A stretch of 57,822 nucleotides of DNA from Pseudomonas sp. A-1 (GCF_004801855.1 NZ_SSTC01000023.1:1-57822); one strand, 5' to 3'. Positions 35,399 to 44,582 are shown, numbered from the stretch's first letter. The notes: generated by a model not told the origin, from the sequence alone. Numbers and translations: made by a program.

Positions 35399-36181
35399 TT
35401 ACAGGGTCTTGGAGACCGACAGCACGAAGTTGGCGTCGCAGTAGTCGGACTTGCCGCCGGCGGCGAAGCCTTTGCACTCGCTGTCGCTGAGGCTGGTGTC
35501 GGTGTAGGTCAGGCCGAAGTCCAGGCCGGCCAGGGTCCTGGTCAGGCCGATCGACCAGTCGTTGTAGGAGTCTTCGCTGGCGACGCCGGCGCTGTCGAGG
35601 AAGATGTCGTCCTTGAAGTCGTAGTTGCCGTACTGCAGGGCCAGGCCGATCTCGTAGGGCAGGGTGTACTCGTAGCCGACGTAGGAGTACAGGGTGCTGT
35701 TGTCGTCGGCGATGCCGTTGCCGCCGAACATCGGGAAGTCTTCGGAGTAGGCGGCGCCGACCTTGAAGCCGTAGGCGGTGACGCTGCCGTAGAACTCGCT
35801 GAAGTTGGCGGCGCTGGCGCCCGGGTAGTCGTACTTGATCCAGCCCAGGTCGTAGGAGACGTTCTCGGTGATGTCGTTGCCGAAGCCCAGGTAGTAGTCG
35901 AACTCGACGTTGGCGTCGTTGCCGTCGGCGGCGATGAAGTCGACGTTGGAGGCCCAGGTGCCGATGTACAGGCCGCTGTCGTGGGCCACGTCCAGGCCGC
36001 CCTGGATGGCGCCCTTGCCCTGGGTCTGGGAGACGCCGCGGAAGATGTAGTCCGTGGTCAGGCCGACGTTCATGCTGACGTCGAAGTCGCCCACCGGGCT
36101 TTGCACGGTTTCCGCGACGGCGAAGCTGGTGGCGGATACGGCGCTGGCGGCGGCGATGGCGAGGGTCAGTTTCTTGAGCAT
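35399..36181 (-). CDS. TorF/TIGR02001-type outer-membrane beta-barrel protein
   Basis: The 260-residue protein has an N-terminal signal peptide (MLKKLTLAIAAASAVSATSF, cut after AVA). Alternating aromatic strands follow, for example VSMNVGLTTDYIFRGVSQTQ and GLYIGTWASNVDF, ending in a terminal strand FVLSVSKTL. The TDYIFRGVSQ opening is the mark of the TIGR02001 outer-membrane family. Start chosen at 36181 because the signal peptide begins there; the frame is open to 36370. Substrate unknown. Confidence 0.88.
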   Translation of the reverse strand: MLKKLTLAIAAASAVSATSFAVAETVQSPVGDFDVSMNVGLTTDYIFRGVSQTQGKGAIQGGLDVAHDSGLYIGTWASNVDFIAADGNDANVEFDYYLGFGNDITENVSYDLGWIKYDYPGASAANFSEFYGSVTAYGFKVGAAYSEDFPMFGGNGIADDNSTLYSYVGYEYTLPYEIGLALQYGNYDFKDDIFLDSAGVASEDSYNDWSIGLTRTLAGLDFGLTYTDTSLSDSECKGFAAGGKSDYCDANFVLSVSKTL

Positions 36182-36425
36182 GGTCTTGGTCCCTAAGTTG
36201 GCAGCGAGGGTTCGGTCCCCGGCTTCTAAGTTCTGATACAGCTTTGGAATAAGCTGATCAGGCTTATGCATTTGCTTTGCCAACTCTGGAAAGACCTTGA
36301 AAATCAATGAGTTGCGTGTAAATTGCGGATCTTCCCGGGATTCCCGAGCGTGCCGGGCAGGGAAGGCCATGCACCAGCGTGGGGCGCGCTGGCGGCGGCC
36401 GGGCCTTCAACTGGGGCCCGGTTGC

Positions 36426-37334
36426 TCAGGCGGTCAGCCGCTCGCGCAGGCGCCCCAGCATGCCCAGCAGGTTGCCGACCTTGTGCCGCTCGGGCTCCTC
36501 CCTGGGCACCTCGGCCACGCGGCTCACCACGGCCTGCGGCTGCGCGCGCCAGCTCTGCGCCTGGCGCGCGGCGGCGCTCAGGCCCTTCTCGAACAGCCCG
36601 GGGCGGATCGGCTTGGGCAGGTAGCGGAAGATCTGCGCCTCGTTGATCAGGCGCAGCAGCGACTGGGTGTCGCGGAACGGCGTGACCACCAGGCTGAGCA
36701 GGCGCGGATGGGCCTGGGCCAGGGTCTTGAGCAGCGGCGCGGTGTCCTCGCCGGCCAGGCGTAGGTCGCTGATCAGCAGGTCGACGCGCTCGGTGTTGAG
36801 CTGGTGCAGGGCCTCGGGCAGGTTGCGCGCGCGCAGCAGGCGGTGGCCGCCGGCGTCGCAGAAGCCGGCGACGCTGGACAGGGTCTGTGCGTCGTCGTCG
36901 AGCAGCAGCACGTTGAGCGGCAGCGCCGGGGCTTCGTCGCGCGTCTCCGCCGGCATCTGCCGGGCGGCGATCTCCGCGGCCTGGCGCAGGGTGAAGGCCA
37001 TCTCCTGCGGGTCCCAGGGCTTGGTCAGGTAGCGGAAGATGCCGCCGTTGTTGAGCGCATCGACCGCCGCGTCGAGGTCCGAGTAGCCGGTGAGCAGGAT
37101 GCGCAGGGTCTGCGGGGCGATGGCGCTGGCCTGCTCGAGCAGCTCGGCGCCGCTCATCTGCGGCATGCGCTGGTCGCTGACGATGATCTGCACCGCCTCG
37201 CTCTTCAGGCGCTCCAGCGCGCGCTGCGGGTCGCTCTCGGTGAGCACCTCGTACTGGCGGCGGAACTGCATGGCCAGGCTGCGCAGGATGCGTTCTTCGT
37301 CGTCGACGAACAGGATGCGGATCGGTGCGGTCAT
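36426..37334 (-). CDS. Response regulator with two receiver domains
   Basis: The 302-residue protein has a first receiver with DDEERILRSL and the phosphoacceptor Asp54 in IVSDQRMPQMSG, and a second receiver beginning VLLLDDDAQTLSS with its acceptor in LLISDLRLAGE. No output domain is visible; the C-terminus is a short basic tail. ATG 37334 is preferred because AGGAGA lies at workable spacing; a GTG at 37343 overlaps the kinase stop. It is translationally linked to the histidine kinase upstream and probably signals by protein interaction. Confidence 0.9.
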   Translation of the reverse strand: MTAPIRILFVDDEERILRSLAMQFRRQYEVLTESDPQRALERLKSEAVQIIVSDQRMPQMSGAELLEQASAIAPQTLRILLTGYSDLDAAVDALNNGGIFRYLTKPWDPQEMAFTLRQAAEIAARQMPAETRDEAPALPLNVLLLDDDAQTLSSVAGFCDAGGHRLLRARNLPEALHQLNTERVDLLISDLRLAGEDTAPLLKTLAQAHPRLLSLVVTPFRDTQSLLRLINEAQIFRYLPKPIRPGLFEKGLSAAARQAQSWRAQPQAVVSRVAEVPREEPERHKVGNLLGMLGRLRERLTA

Positions 37335-37335
37335 G

Positions 37336-38640
37336 TCAGGCACTCTCCTTGAGCTGGGACGCTTGCGGGCGCGGCAGGCTGATCAGGAAGCGCGTGCCGC
37401 GCCCCGGTTCGGAGGCGACGCGGATGCTGCCGCCGTGGTCCTGGATGATCTTGAAGCTGATCGACAGGCCGAGGCCGGTGCCCTGGCCGACCGGCTTGGT
37501 GGTGAAGAAGGGGTCGAAGATCTTCGCCAGCACCTCGGGCGGCATGCCCTTGCCGCTGTCCTGCACGGAGACGAACACCGCGGCGTCGTCGGCCCAGGTC
37601 TTCACCAGGATGCGGCCGAAGCCGTCCATGGCCTGGGCGGCGTTGTTGAGCAGGTTGAGCAGCACCTGGTTGATCTGCGACGGCGCGCAGGGGATGCGCG
37701 GCAGCTCGCCGAGGCGGGTGGTCACCTCGGCGCGCTCCTTGAGGTTGTTGCGGGCGATCAGCAGGGCGCTGCGCACGCAGTCGTTGAGGTCGATCTCCTC
37801 GCTCATGGCGCGGTCGAGGCGGGCGAAGTCCTTGAGGCCGGCCACCAGTTCGCCGATCTGGCCGAGGCCGTAGAGGGTGTCGTCGAACAGCTGCTCGAGG
37901 TCCTCGGCCAGGCCGTCGGCGGCAGCGGCCTCGCGGTTGCGGCTGGCGTTGTCCAGCGCGCTGGCCAGGCGGGTCTCGTCGCAGTCCGGGTCGTGCAGGC
38001 AGGCGATCAGCTCGCGCTGCGCCTCGGCCAGCTGCAGCAGCGGCGCCTGCAGCTCGCGCAGCAGCTGCACGTTGTTCTTCACGTAGCCGAGCGGGGTGTT
38101 CAGCTCGTGGGCGACGCCAGCGACCATCTGGCCGAGCGAGGCCATCTTCTCCGACTGCACCAGCTGCGCCTGGGATTCCTTGAGGTCGATCAGCGTGCGG
38201 CGCAGCACCGCGTTGCGCTGGGCGACGCGCTTCTCCATGGCCTTGAGCAGGTCGAGCACGGTGCCCAGGCCCCGGTAGCGGCCTTCGCCGTCGACCAGGA
38301 TGAAGTCCTCGGTGATCGGGTATCTGAGCTGCGAGGTGACCACCTGGGCGGCCTCCTCGAGACAGTTTTCCAGGCTGACCACCAGCGGCGCCGGGTTCAT
38401 CACCTCGCGCACCGGCTTGCGCCCGTGCAGGTCGCGGCCGAAGCGCAGCATGAAGATGTCCTGCAGGGTGTAGCGGCTGATCAGGCCCAGCGGGCGGCCA
38501 TCGGCGTCGACCACCGGCAGCGACAGGAACGCCTTGCACTCCGGGGTGAGCAGACGGTCGGCGACGTCGACGATGCTCATCTCGGCCTCCAGCGGCGCCA
38601 CGGGCATCAGCAGGTAGTTCAGGACTCTCTGGTGGGTCAT
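37336..38640 (-). CDS. CBS-domain sensor histidine kinase
   Basis: The 434-residue soluble kinase has an N-terminal CBS pair (about 1-130; CKAFLSLPVVDADGRPLGLI and then YPITEDFILVDGEGRYRGLG) and a coiled-coil linker. The H-box is in GQMVAGVAHELNTPLGYVKN, the N-box is NLLNNAAQAMDG and the G-boxes are DSGKGMPPEV and GTGLGLSI. CBS domains usually sense adenine nucleotides, so an energy-status input is plausible. No transmembrane segments. ATG 38640 has a GGGAG site. It forms a two-gene unit with the double-receiver protein. Confidence 0.92.
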   Translation of the reverse strand: MTHQRVLNYLLMPVAPLEAEMSIVDVADRLLTPECKAFLSLPVVDADGRPLGLISRYTLQDIFMLRFGRDLHGRKPVREVMNPAPLVVSLENCLEEAAQVVTSQLRYPITEDFILVDGEGRYRGLGTVLDLLKAMEKRVAQRNAVLRRTLIDLKESQAQLVQSEKMASLGQMVAGVAHELNTPLGYVKNNVQLLRELQAPLLQLAEAQRELIACLHDPDCDETRLASALDNASRNREAAAADGLAEDLEQLFDDTLYGLGQIGELVAGLKDFARLDRAMSEEIDLNDCVRSALLIARNNLKERAEVTTRLGELPRIPCAPSQINQVLLNLLNNAAQAMDGFGRILVKTWADDAAVFVSVQDSGKGMPPEVLAKIFDPFFTTKPVGQGTGLGLSISFKIIQDHGGSIRVASEPGRGTRFLISLPRPQASQLKESA

Positions 38641-38818
38641 GGCAGCTCCCGGCCTCCGGTTGCGAGAGGCCGCCATTGAAACAGCGCAAGGTTGCGATGG
38701 TGTGAACGCGGCCCGCTGGCGCCGGCGGTTTTCCGCCGGCCGGCGAATGGCGTATCCGCCGGCGGCGGCATCGGCGAAAATGCCGGCGAATTTCCTTGGC
38801 TCCCAACAGGACCTCCCC

Positions 38819-39364
38819 ATGAAAGACCCGCTGGTTGAGCTGATCACCCTGATCAGCTCGGGCTGCATGCGCGACGACGAGATCGCCCGCATCGCCGACG
38901 AGGCCGCCCAGGCCTATGCCGATCCGCAGGCGTTCCTCGCCGCCAATCCCGACATCAACTACGACGACGACTACCCCATCCCGCTGGGCGAATGGGTGGT
39001 GGTCGGCAGCCTGCCGGACACCGTGCTGTTCCTGGGCGACAGCCCCAGCGAGCTGTTCCAGCAGATCCGCGACTCCTTCGGCCCGGGCGTGCCCTTCGTG
39101 CTCACCGCCAAGCAGCTGGCCAAGGCCGACCTGCTCGCCGGCCTGCGCCGCATCCAGGTGCAGCTGAGCGCGCTGTATCCGGAGAAGGGCGGCTACGTGC
39201 TGGTCGACTTCAGCGAGCCGCTGGACGACGAGCTGCAGTGCGTGCTGGTGTACACCGCCGACCTGCCGCGGGTGCTGGAGCTGGCGGTGGAGGTGGGCAT
39301 CTACGCCGCGCCGGCCTACGAGAGCCTGCGGGCGCAGCTCGAGGAAGGCGGCGAGGACGAGTAA
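38819..39364 (+). CDS. Conserved hypothetical protein
   Basis: A 181-residue acidic protein with no signal peptide or membrane segment; recognisable blocks are YPIPLGEWVVVGSLPDTVLF and LAKADLLAGLRRIQVQLSAL. It is divergent from the CBS kinase and follows CAGGACCTCCCC. I do not recognise the family. Codon use supports a real gene. Confidence 0.75.
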   Translation: MKDPLVELITLISSGCMRDDEIARIADEAAQAYADPQAFLAANPDINYDDDYPIPLGEWVVVGSLPDTVLFLGDSPSELFQQIRDSFGPGVPFVLTAKQLAKADLLAGLRRIQVQLSALYPEKGGYVLVDFSEPLDDELQCVLVYTADLPRVLELAVEVGIYAAPAYESLRAQLEEGGEDE

Positions 39365-39542
39365 GCGTCCCGGCCGCGCCCTGTCGGCGTCGCCCGCCCC
39401 ATTTTCGCCCCGCGTGCGCAAGGGCTGTGCACGCGGTCGTCGGCCGGGCTCCCGCTGGACGAAGCGAATTTCCCTGCTCCCGCTGAAACCCTCGTCAAAT
39501 CAACGGATTGAAAGAGTCTGGCATGCCATGTGCTTTCCCTTT

Positions 39543-39559
39543 GAGAACAAAATGTTCTC
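39543..39559. promoter_or_regulatory. Candidate shared operator, dmm copy
   Basis: GAGAACAAAATGTTCTC, a perfect 7-bp dyad around AAA, 71 bases upstream of dmmA. The outer arms fit the GNGAA-N7-TTCYC pattern of the purU, gmaS and tmm sites, and it is followed by TCTCTTGG-like sequence as at gmaS (TTTCTCTTGG). The surrounding 39365-39630 gap holds no gene. Confidence 0.6.
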
Positions 39560-39630
39560 TTGGGTAATCTTATCCGTCGTGCAGCGGCCCCCGGCCGCGT
39601 TGCCCGGCGGGAGCACGGGAGGGGTGGCGG

Positions 39631-40170
39631 ATGAGTGGCGCGGTTACGGGCGCAATGCCCAGCAAGCCGGTGTACGCACCGGAGGTTTCCATCCTCGCCA
39701 GCGGGCGACGCCTGCTGGTGATCCAGGATGCCGGCGCGGAGGAGGCTGCCCGGCTGCACGGGCAACTGACGGCCGACGGCCGGGCGGTGGAGCGGGTCGC
39801 CCTGCACGGCGAAGCCGGCGGCGGCGATTTCGAGCTGCTGCAGGTGCGCGTGCTCGCCCTGCTGTCGGCGGCACCGGTCGGCAGCCGCCTGTACGTCTGC
39901 GGCGACGAGAGCTTCCTCTGGCGCGTCTACCGCCTGGCGCGCAGCAGCGGCCTGCTCGCCGAGGAGATCGAACTGGTGCGCGCCGGCAGCCGCCGCGAGC
40001 TGTACTGCGTGCACTGCGCGCACCTGCAGAGTATCGGCGGCGAGGGTGAGGTGACCTGCCAGGGCTGCGGCGTGCGCCTGCTGGTGCGCGAGCATTTCTC
40101 CCGGCGCCTGGGCGCCTACATGGGCGTGTGCCTGGACCCGGACCAGCCCTTCGCGGAGGCCCGGCCATGA
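39631..40170 (+). CDS. dmmA: Dimethylamine monooxygenase subunit DmmA-like
   Basis: The 179-residue protein is the small subunit of the three-part dimethylamine monooxygenase. It has an N-terminal alpha/beta part (GRRLLVIQDAGAEEAARLHG) and a C-terminal zinc-ribbon or rubredoxin-like segment with Cys-x2-Cys pairs in LYCVHCAHLQSI and VTCQGCGVRLLV. ATG 39631 follows GGGAGGGG. It overlaps dmmB by four bases. The assignment relies on order dmmA-B-C-D and size as known from Pseudomonas mendocina. Confidence 0.85.
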   Translation: MSGAVTGAMPSKPVYAPEVSILASGRRLLVIQDAGAEEAARLHGQLTADGRAVERVALHGEAGGGDFELLQVRVLALLSAAPVGSRLYVCGDESFLWRVYRLARSSGLLAEEIELVRAGSRRELYCVHCAHLQSIGGEGEVTCQGCGVRLLVREHFSRRLGAYMGVCLDPDQPFAEARP

Positions 40171-41123
40171 ACGGACTGCTCGACGTGCGGGTGGCCGCGG
40201 TGCGCCAGCTGACCCCGCTGGTGCGCGAATTCACCTTCGAGGCCGCGCACGGCATGCTGCCCGGCTTTTCCGCCGGCAGCCATGTGCTGGTGCACCTGCC
40301 GACGGCGCAGCGCACCCTGCGCAACGCCTACTCGCTGCTCGGCGACCCGGCCGATGCGCAGCGCTACCGCATCGCCGTGCGCCTGCAGGAGGACTCGCGC
40401 GGCGGCTCGCGCTTCCTGCACGAGCAGGTGGGCGAGGGCGAGCGCCTGCAGCTGTCGCCGCCGGCCAACCTGTTCGCCCTGCATTCCCAGGCGCAGCATC
40501 ACCTGCTGATCGCCGGCGGCATCGGCATCACCCCGTTCCTCTCCCAGATCGCCGAACTGCAGCGCCGCGGCGCCAGCTTCGAGCTGCACCATGCCTGCCG
40601 CGGCGGGCTCACCGATGCCTATCGCGACGAGCTGACCGCACGTCTCGGCGCACGCTTCCACGCTTACGACGCCGGCGCCGGCGCGCGCCTCGACCTGGCG
40701 GCCGTGCTGGCCGGCCAGCCGCTCGGCAGCCACGTCTACGTCTGCGGTCCGCAGCGGCTGATCGACGGCGTGCGCGAGGCGGCCGCCGCTCTCGGCTGGC
40801 CGGCGCAGCGGGTGCACTGGGAAGCCTTCGCCGCCGCGCCCGGTGCCGGTGCGCCGGCCGAACCCTTCGTCGCCGAGCTGGCGGGGAGCGGCCGGCGCAT
40901 CGCGGTGCCCGCCGAGGTCAGCCTGCTGGAGGCGCTGGAAGCCGCCGGGGTGGCGGTGCCCAGCCTGTGCCGCGGCGGGGTCTGCGGTCAGTGCGCGACG
41001 CGCCATCTCGCCGGCGAGGTCGAGCATCGCGACGCATGCCTCGGCGCCGCCGAGCGCACCCGCCAGCTGATGCCCTGCGTTTCCCGCGGCCGTTGCGGCA
41101 GCACCCTGTTGCTCGATCTCTGA
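40167..41123 (+). CDS. dmmB: Dimethylamine monooxygenase reductase subunit DmmB-like
   Basis: The 318-residue PDR/VanB-type reductase has an FMN/FAD-binding barrel (LRNAYSLLGDP), an NAD(P)H domain (LLIAGGIGITPFLSQIAEL, HVYVCGPQRLID) and a C-terminal plant-type 2Fe-2S domain with cysteines in LCRGGVCGQCATR and MPCVSRG. It passes electrons to the oxygenase part. The start overlaps dmmA (ATGA), and a longer upstream start is a shadow. Confidence 0.92.
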   Translation: MNGLLDVRVAAVRQLTPLVREFTFEAAHGMLPGFSAGSHVLVHLPTAQRTLRNAYSLLGDPADAQRYRIAVRLQEDSRGGSRFLHEQVGEGERLQLSPPANLFALHSQAQHHLLIAGGIGITPFLSQIAELQRRGASFELHHACRGGLTDAYRDELTARLGARFHAYDAGAGARLDLAAVLAGQPLGSHVYVCGPQRLIDGVREAAAALGWPAQRVHWEAFAAAPGAGAPAEPFVAELAGSGRRIAVPAEVSLLEALEAAGVAVPSLCRGGVCGQCATRHLAGEVEHRDACLGAAERTRQLMPCVSRGRCGSTLLLDL

Positions 41124-41138
41124 GAGGAGTAGTCCGTC

Positions 41139-42167
41139 ATGCCCGTCACCCTCAAGCCGCTGGAAAGCTACCGGGACGATTTCACCTTCCGCAACAGCCC
41201 GCAGGCCATCGCCCGCTTTCCCTTCCCGTTCCCCGAAGACCAGTACATGTACTCGGTCAACATCGAGCCGGCCGGCTGCGGCGCGCCGGGCTCGGTGTTC
41301 GAGCACTGCTTCGACATCGACGAGCACTACCGCTCGGAAACCGCCGAGCGCGCGCGGGTGCTGGCCCGCGATCCGCTGCGCTGCGTGGTCATGCCGCACA
41401 TGCACGAGGCCTGCTGGGACGCGCTGGAAATGCTGATGACCCACCTGGCCGCCGATTACCCGGAGTTGTTCCGCCTGACCCGCGACGGCGACCAGTGGAC
41501 CTGGGAGAACCACGCCCTCGACCTCTGCCAGCGCTTCACCTTCGGCGACGCCGACACCTTGCCCTACGAGCCGCTGGAGTACATCGGCCGCCAGGTGCAG
41601 GGCGACTTCGCCCTGCTCGACCAGCGCGACGGCGACCTGTTCATGGACGCCGGCCTGGTCACCGGGCCGGCCGACTGGTCGCTGGCCTTCGACGCCGGCA
41701 TGAGCTTCAGGCAGTGGCATGCGCCGGTGCCGATGGCCCACCAGCTGGGCGTGTTCGACCGCGCGCTGAAGTTTTTGCTGAACATCCCGGTCGAGCGCCC
41801 GGCGCGCCGGCTGAACTGGACCATGACCGTCAACCCGCGTCTGGACACTTCCTCGGAAACCTTCCACGAGTGGGGCCACGAGCGCGGCCTGGTCACCGCG
41901 GACAACGTCGCGAAACTGGTGCACCTGCGCGTCGAGCTGCAGCACATGGCGCGCCTGCCGCGCAGCAACGCGCTGCTGTTCGGCATCCGCACCTACCTGA
42001 TCAGCCTCGAGGAGCTGGCGAGCAACCCGGTCTGGGCGCGGCGCCTGCACCGCGTGCTGCGCGACCTGCCCGAGGCCATCGCCGACTACAAGGGCCTGAC
42101 CCGCTACCGGCAGACGGTGGTGGACTGGCTGCGCCAGTACGACCCCGACGCCGAGGTCGCTGCGTAG
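41139..42167 (+). CDS. dmmC: Dimethylamine monooxygenase subunit DmmC-like (heme-dependent oxidative N-demethylase, DUF3445)
   Basis: The 342-residue protein is of the DUF3445/HODM family; blocks such as FPFPFPEDQYMYSVNIEP, VVMPHMHEACWDALEMLMTH, ALDLCQRFTFGD and NWTMTVNPRLDTSSETFHEW are visible. It is thought to be the oxygen-activating subunit converting dimethylamine to methylamine and formaldehyde. GAGAGGAG precedes the ATG, 15 bases after dmmB. His and Cys ligands cannot be fixed without alignment. Confidence 0.9.
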   Translation: MPVTLKPLESYRDDFTFRNSPQAIARFPFPFPEDQYMYSVNIEPAGCGAPGSVFEHCFDIDEHYRSETAERARVLARDPLRCVVMPHMHEACWDALEMLMTHLAADYPELFRLTRDGDQWTWENHALDLCQRFTFGDADTLPYEPLEYIGRQVQGDFALLDQRDGDLFMDAGLVTGPADWSLAFDAGMSFRQWHAPVPMAHQLGVFDRALKFLLNIPVERPARRLNWTMTVNPRLDTSSETFHEWGHERGLVTADNVAKLVHLRVELQHMARLPRSNALLFGIRTYLISLEELASNPVWARRLHRVLRDLPEAIADYKGLTRYRQTVVDWLRQYDPDAEVAA

Positions 42168-42184
42168 CGTTACCCACCATGGCC

Positions 42185-42215
42185 GGTGGATAAGCCGCAG
42201 GCGGCGTCATCCACC
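42185..42215. repeat. Hairpin repeat between dmmC and dmmD
   Basis: GGTGGAT (42185-42191) and ATCCACC (42209-42215) arms within the 127-base gap. This is the form of a dispersed Pseudomonas repeat. It could shield or partly terminate the upstream dmm message. Confidence 0.55.
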
Positions 42216-42294
42216 CTGCGATTACCCGAATACCCCGACCGCCTTGCGTGCGCCGGATGGGCCGGCGCGCGCCCGAAAGATCAAGGAGAACGAC

Positions 42295-43428
42295 ATGGCC
42301 AATTCCTGGCGAATTTCCGCCCTGGCTTCCCGCCATCGCGCCCTCGGCTCGGCCCTCGAGGACTGGAACGGCATGGGCACCGCCTGGACCTACGGCGCCA
42401 CCTCGCTGGCCGAGGCCCACGAGGCGATCCGCACCCGTGCGGGACTGATGGACGTGTCCGGGCTGAAGAAGGTCCACTACGTCGGCCCGCACGCCGAATC
42501 GCTGCTCGAATACGCCACCAGCCGCGACATTTCCAGGCTGTATCCGGGCAAGTCGGTGTACGCGACCATGCTCAGCGAGAGCGGCAAGTTCGTCGACGAC
42601 TGCGTGATCTACCGCACCGGCCCCAACGCCTTCATGGTGGTGCACGGCGCAGGCCAGGGCTACGAGATGCTGGTGCGCTCGGCCCAGGGCCGCCAGGTGG
42701 CGGTGCTGTTCGACGACGACCTGCACGACCTGTCGCTGCAGGGCCCGCTGGCGGTGGATTTTCTCGCCGAGCACGTGCCGGGCATCCGCGAGCTGCCGTA
42801 CTTCCACCACCTGCAGACCAGGCTGTTCGGCTGCCCGGTGATGATCTCGCGCACCGGCTACACCGGCGAGCGCGGCTACGAGATCTTCTGCAAGGCCGCC
42901 GACGCCCCGCTGCTCTGGGACACCATCCTGGAGAAGGGCAAGGCGCTGGGCATCATCCCCTGCGCCTTCACCGCGCTGGACTGGCTGCGGGTGGAGAGCT
43001 ACCTGCTGTTCTTCCCCTACGACAACTCGGAGATGTACCCCTTCGCCGACCAGGCCGCCGGCGACACCCTGTGGGAGCTGGGCCTGGACTTCACCGTGTC
43101 GCCGACCAAGGGCGAGTTCCGCGGTGGCCTGGAACATGCAAGGCTCAAGGGCAAGGAGCGTTTCCGGATCTTCGGCGTGCTGCTCGAGGGCGAGCAGGCC
43201 GCCGCCGGCGGCGACAGCCTGTGGGCCGACGACCGCCAGGTCGGGGTGATCACCTGCGCCATGTACTCGCGTCTGACCGGCCAGTCGATGGCCATCGCGC
43301 GGATGGAGGTGCCCTACGCCGAGCAGGGTTGCCCGCTGGAGGTGCGCGGCAGCCTGGAGGTCAAGGCCATCGCCCACAGCATGCCGTTCGACGATCCGGA
43401 GAAGAAGAAGCGTACGGCCAAGGGCTGA
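42295..43428 (+). CDS. dmmD: GcvT-like aminomethyltransferase, DmmD
   Basis: The 377-residue folate-binding protein of the GcvT/DmdA family has VSGLKKVHYVGPHAESLL, DDCVIYRTGPNAFMVV, ISRTGYTGERGYEIF and WLRVESYLLFFPYD. It likely captures the methyl carbon released by DmmABC as methylene-THF, as the GcvT half of Tdm does for TMAO. AAGGAGAA precedes the ATG. It resembles DMSP demethylase, but the dmm context argues for the amine role. Confidence 0.88.
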   Translation: MANSWRISALASRHRALGSALEDWNGMGTAWTYGATSLAEAHEAIRTRAGLMDVSGLKKVHYVGPHAESLLEYATSRDISRLYPGKSVYATMLSESGKFVDDCVIYRTGPNAFMVVHGAGQGYEMLVRSAQGRQVAVLFDDDLHDLSLQGPLAVDFLAEHVPGIRELPYFHHLQTRLFGCPVMISRTGYTGERGYEIFCKAADAPLLWDTILEKGKALGIIPCAFTALDWLRVESYLLFFPYDNSEMYPFADQAAGDTLWELGLDFTVSPTKGEFRGGLEHARLKGKERFRIFGVLLEGEQAAAGGDSLWADDRQVGVITCAMYSRLTGQSMAIARMEVPYAEQGCPLEVRGSLEVKAIAHSMPFDDPEKKKRTAKG

Positions 43429-43431
43429 TCA

Positions 43432-43490
43432 GTAGGGTGCGCCGTGCGCACCGCTCTCCACGTCGGGGCGGTGCGCATGGCGAACCCTGC
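43432..43490. repeat. Dispersed GTAGGGTGCGCC-type palindrome
   Basis: GTAGGGTGCGCCGTGCGCACC pairs with GGTGCGCATGGCGAACCCTGC across a short spacer. A three-part version occurs at 50970-51071. Confidence 0.7.
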
Positions 43491-43603
43491 GAATAGATAC
43501 CGGCGCCGCCCGCACGATGGGCGGCGTCCGTCAACGCGTTCCTGGGGCAGGAACCGGGCGGCACACGGACGTGCCGCCTGATTTTCATTGCAAGGGGGGA
43601 GAC

Positions 43604-43948
43604 ATGTTCACCGGTACCAGCGCCGGCTGGTGGTTCCTGATCAGCGCCGGCATCTGCGAGATCTGCTACGCCGCCGTCATCCCGAGGACCGCAGGCTTCA
43701 CCCGCCTGTGGCCGACGCTCTACTGCGCGCTGTTCATCGGCCTCAGCCTGTACCTGCTGGCCCTGGCCATGCGCACCCTGCCGGTGGGCACCGCCTATGC
43801 GGTGTGGGTCGGCATCGGTGCGGTGGGCACGGCGATCTACGGCATCGCCTTCCTTGGCGAGGCTGCCAACGCCGGGCGTATCGCCTGCCTGGCGCTGATC
43901 GTCGCCGGGGTGGTCGGGCTCAAGCTGTTTTCGCCGCAACTGGCCTGA
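43604..43948 (+). CDS. SMR-family small multidrug/quaternary amine exporter
   Basis: The 114-residue protein has four transmembrane helices, the conserved membrane Glu19 in SAGICEICYA and the AYAVWVGIGAVGT motif of SMR proteins. GGGGGGAGAC precedes the ATG. Located 176 bases after dmmD on the same strand, it may export methylated or quaternary amines or guanidinium. Substrate unknown. Confidence 0.9.
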   Translation: MFTGTSAGWWFLISAGICEICYAAVIPRTAGFTRLWPTLYCALFIGLSLYLLALAMRTLPVGTAYAVWVGIGAVGTAIYGIAFLGEAANAGRIACLALIVAGVVGLKLFSPQLA

Positions 43949-44111
43949 GCCGCGCAGCGGCTCATCTGCGCCGGCGGGCCGGCGCCATGCCGCCAGTCGT
44001 CCCACCATGCCGGTCGGATATTTTCCGCTTCTGCGGAAAGTCGCAGCGACGCCCTCCAGCGTGGCTGCTAGCCTTATTCCTACAAGAACAACAGCCATAA
44101 GGAGGCAAGGG

Positions 44112-44582
44112 ATGGACATGGCGTATTGCCCGGAGTCGTGGCTGGATGCGTCGCAGGCTCTGGATCGTTTGCGTGAACTGACCGGCCTGTCCCTGGGCAG
44201 CCGGCAGTTGCTGACCCTGTGCCAGGCCGAGCTGTGCCGGGTCTTCATCGATTGCTCCTTCGCCCATGGCGTGGTCGACGCCGAACAGATGTTCGTGCGG
44301 CGGGTCCGCGGCATTGGCTGCTGCCAGCTGCTCGATGGCGGCGAGTGGAGCGGGGCGGGCGCCTCCGGCATGCTGACCGTCAGCGGCAGCGTGGTGGTGT
44401 ACGGGAGCGTCTGGGTGTACGAGGCCGAGCAGGGGCGTCCCGGCCGGGAGGAGGGGGTCTGGCGCATGAGCCTCGGCGCGCTGTCGCGCAGGCTGTATTT
44501 CAGCCCCGGCGATCTGCTGGGCCTTGCCGAGCGGATCCGCGAGGGCGAGCAGCGGCTGCAGGCGCGTCGCGCCTCGGCCTGA
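44112..44582 (+). CDS. Hypothetical protein
   Basis: A 156-residue soluble protein starting MDMAYCPESWLDASQALDRL, after an AAGGAGGCAAGGG site. A central WSGAGASGMLTVSGSVVVYG strand-rich part and a terminal helix LLGLAERIREGEQRLQARRA are visible. I know no family for it. The 160 bases before it hold nothing clear. Confidence 0.65.
   Translation: MDMAYCPESWLDASQALDRLRELTGLSLGSRQLLTLCQAELCRVFIDCSFAHGVVDAEQMFVRRVRGIGCCQLLDGGEWSGAGASGMLTVSGSVVVYGSVWVYEAEQGRPGREEGVWRMSLGALSRRLYFSPGDLLGLAERIREGEQRLQARRASA

Noticed and set aside
42295-43428. DMSP demethylase DmdA
   Set aside because: Same GcvT superfamily, but it is within the dmmABC operon with no other DMSP genes.
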